Positions 4,951 to 5,682 of a DNA stretch of 5,682 nucleotides are shown here, piece by piece (position 1 is the stretch's first letter; every line of letters starts with the position of its first letter). Source of the stretch: an uncultured Micavibrio sp. (GTDB taxonomy: Bacteria > Pseudomonadota > Alphaproteobacteria > Micavibrionales > UBA1664); assembly GCA_913057885.1 (NCBI GenBank), contig CAJXOI010000063.1:1-5682 (forward strand). The letters run 5' to 3'. The position numbers and the translations under genes are program-made. Under the pieces are notes generated by a model, which made no database searches, was not told the origin of the DNA, and was given only the letters and a program-made list of their open reading frames with translations.

Positions 4951-5682
4951 ATGATATATTTTGATCATAACGCCACAACACCAGTACGTCCCGAAGTCAT
5001 CGCCCTTATGACAAAAATAATGGGCGATGCCGGCAACGCCTCCTCGACACACCATGCAGGTCGTGCGGCATCCATGCTTGTTGAAAAGGCACGGGAGCAG
5101 ATGGCAGCAGCAATAAACACGCGCCCAGCACAAATTATTTTTACTTCTTGCGCAACAGAATCAATCAATACGATTTTAAAAACATTCCGAGGAGAACGGA
5201 TTTTGTCAAGTTCCGTAGAACATGCTGCAGTGCTTGATTGCGGACAAGCAGAAATGGAGATTATTCCCGTCGACGACAGCGGTATTATTCAAATCGATGC
5301 TTTGGAGGACGCGCTCAGGCGTGATCCAAAGCCTGCATTGGTCAATATCATGATGGTTAACAATGAAACTGGTGTTATCCAACCAATTAAGGATATTGCC
5401 AAGATTGTGCATCAATACGACGCATTACTTCATGTTGATGCCGTGCAGGCACTGGGGAAAATTCTAGTTGATTTTCAGGATACAGGTGCAGATTACATGT
5501 CTTTTTCTGCACATAAAATTGGTGGCCCCCAGGGAGTTGGATGCTTTGCCTTTGCCGCGCAAAAACCAATCCGGCCATTACTGGTTGGCGGAAAGCAAGA
5601 AAAGCGTCAACGTGCCGGAACAACGAATGTTGCCGGCGTCGCCGGCATGGGATTGGCCGCAGAAATGGCGGTCGCCAATATG
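4951..5682 (+). CDS. Cysteine desulfurase (NifS/IscS-like class V aminotransferase), 3' end outside window
   Basis: The frame starts at ATG 4951 and stays open for all 244 codons to the edge. The start MIYFDHNATTP is the canonical N-terminus of this PLP enzyme family, which removes sulfur from cysteine for Fe-S clusters or other thio-cofactors. Visible landmarks are His91 (SVEHAAV), which stacks on PLP; Asn138 in NNETG; Asp163 and Gln166 in HVDAVQA; the PLP Lys189 in FSAHKIGGPQG; and RAGTTN (221-226). The loop with the catalytic Cys lies beyond the edge, so activity and subgroup cannot be confirmed. Two motifs deviate: FTSCATE (64-70), where Gly is usual in place of Cys67, and GGKQE (213-217) instead of GGGQE. 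These hint at a divergent paralogue, such as the first of two tandem desulfurase genes known in some alphaproteobacteria (Rickettsia spl1 before iscS). No clear SD is seen. Suf or isc genes are expected downstream. Confidence 0.9.
   Translation, partial: MIYFDHNATTPVRPEVIALMTKIMGDAGNASSTHHAGRAASMLVEKAREQMAAAINTRPAQIIFTSCATESINTILKTFRGERILSSSVEHAAVLDCGQAEMEIIPVDDSGIIQIDALEDALRRDPKPALVNIMMVNNETGVIQPIKDIAKIVHQYDALLHVDAVQALGKILVDFQDTGADYMSFSAHKIGGPQGVGCFAFAAQKPIRPLLVGGKQEKRQRAGTTNVAGVAGMGLAAEMAVANM

Noticed and set aside
4870..5623. Several minus-strand open frames opposite the cysteine desulfurase
   Set aside because: They are shadows of the plus-strand gene, whose conserved motifs run unbroken through the whole region; none has a recognisable product.

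Overview
The window reads as chromosomal DNA of an alphaproteobacterium with fairly AT-rich sequence. Three things suggest this: a short aa3-type cytochrome c oxidase subunit IV-like protein (a family I know mainly from alphaproteobacteria), a DUF2066-type secreted protein paired with an AI-2E family permease, and an alpha/beta hydrolase divergent from a cysteine desulfurase, an arrangement I recall beside alphaproteobacterial suf/isc clusters. No IS element, phage gene, tRNA, rRNA or CRISPR array was seen.

Layout. The left end (1-886) is a minus-strand pair: a secreted DUF2066-like protein followed after 3 nt by the first 55 codons of an AI-2E family membrane permease that runs off the window. 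A 113-bp divergent intergenic region (887-999) holds weak promoter-like hexamers and two overlapping inverted repeats. To its right, on the plus strand, are a 47-residue membrane protein resembling cytochrome c oxidase subunit IV (1000-1143) and, overlapping its end, a 997-residue hybrid sensor kinase (1136-4129). The kinase order is signal peptide, 7TMR-DISMED2-like periplasmic domain, seven membrane helices, coiled coil, HisKA, HATPase, receiver and HPt. The kinase converges, with only 9 bp between stop codons, on an alpha/beta hydrolase on the minus strand (4139-4816). A 134-bp AT-rich divergent region (4817-4950) separates this from a plus-strand cysteine desulfurase that is cut by the right edge.

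How the parts may work together. The kinase is a complete tripartite phosphorelay protein without an output domain, so it must pass phosphate to a regulator outside the window. Its tight overlap with an oxidase-subunit-like microprotein is the most unusual arrangement here and suggests translational coupling, possibly a link between respiration and signalling, though that link is only inference. The HPt domain also has an internal, SD-preceded ATG that could give a free HPt protein. The right-hand genes probably belong to iron-sulfur cluster biogenesis, with more suf/isc genes expected downstream.
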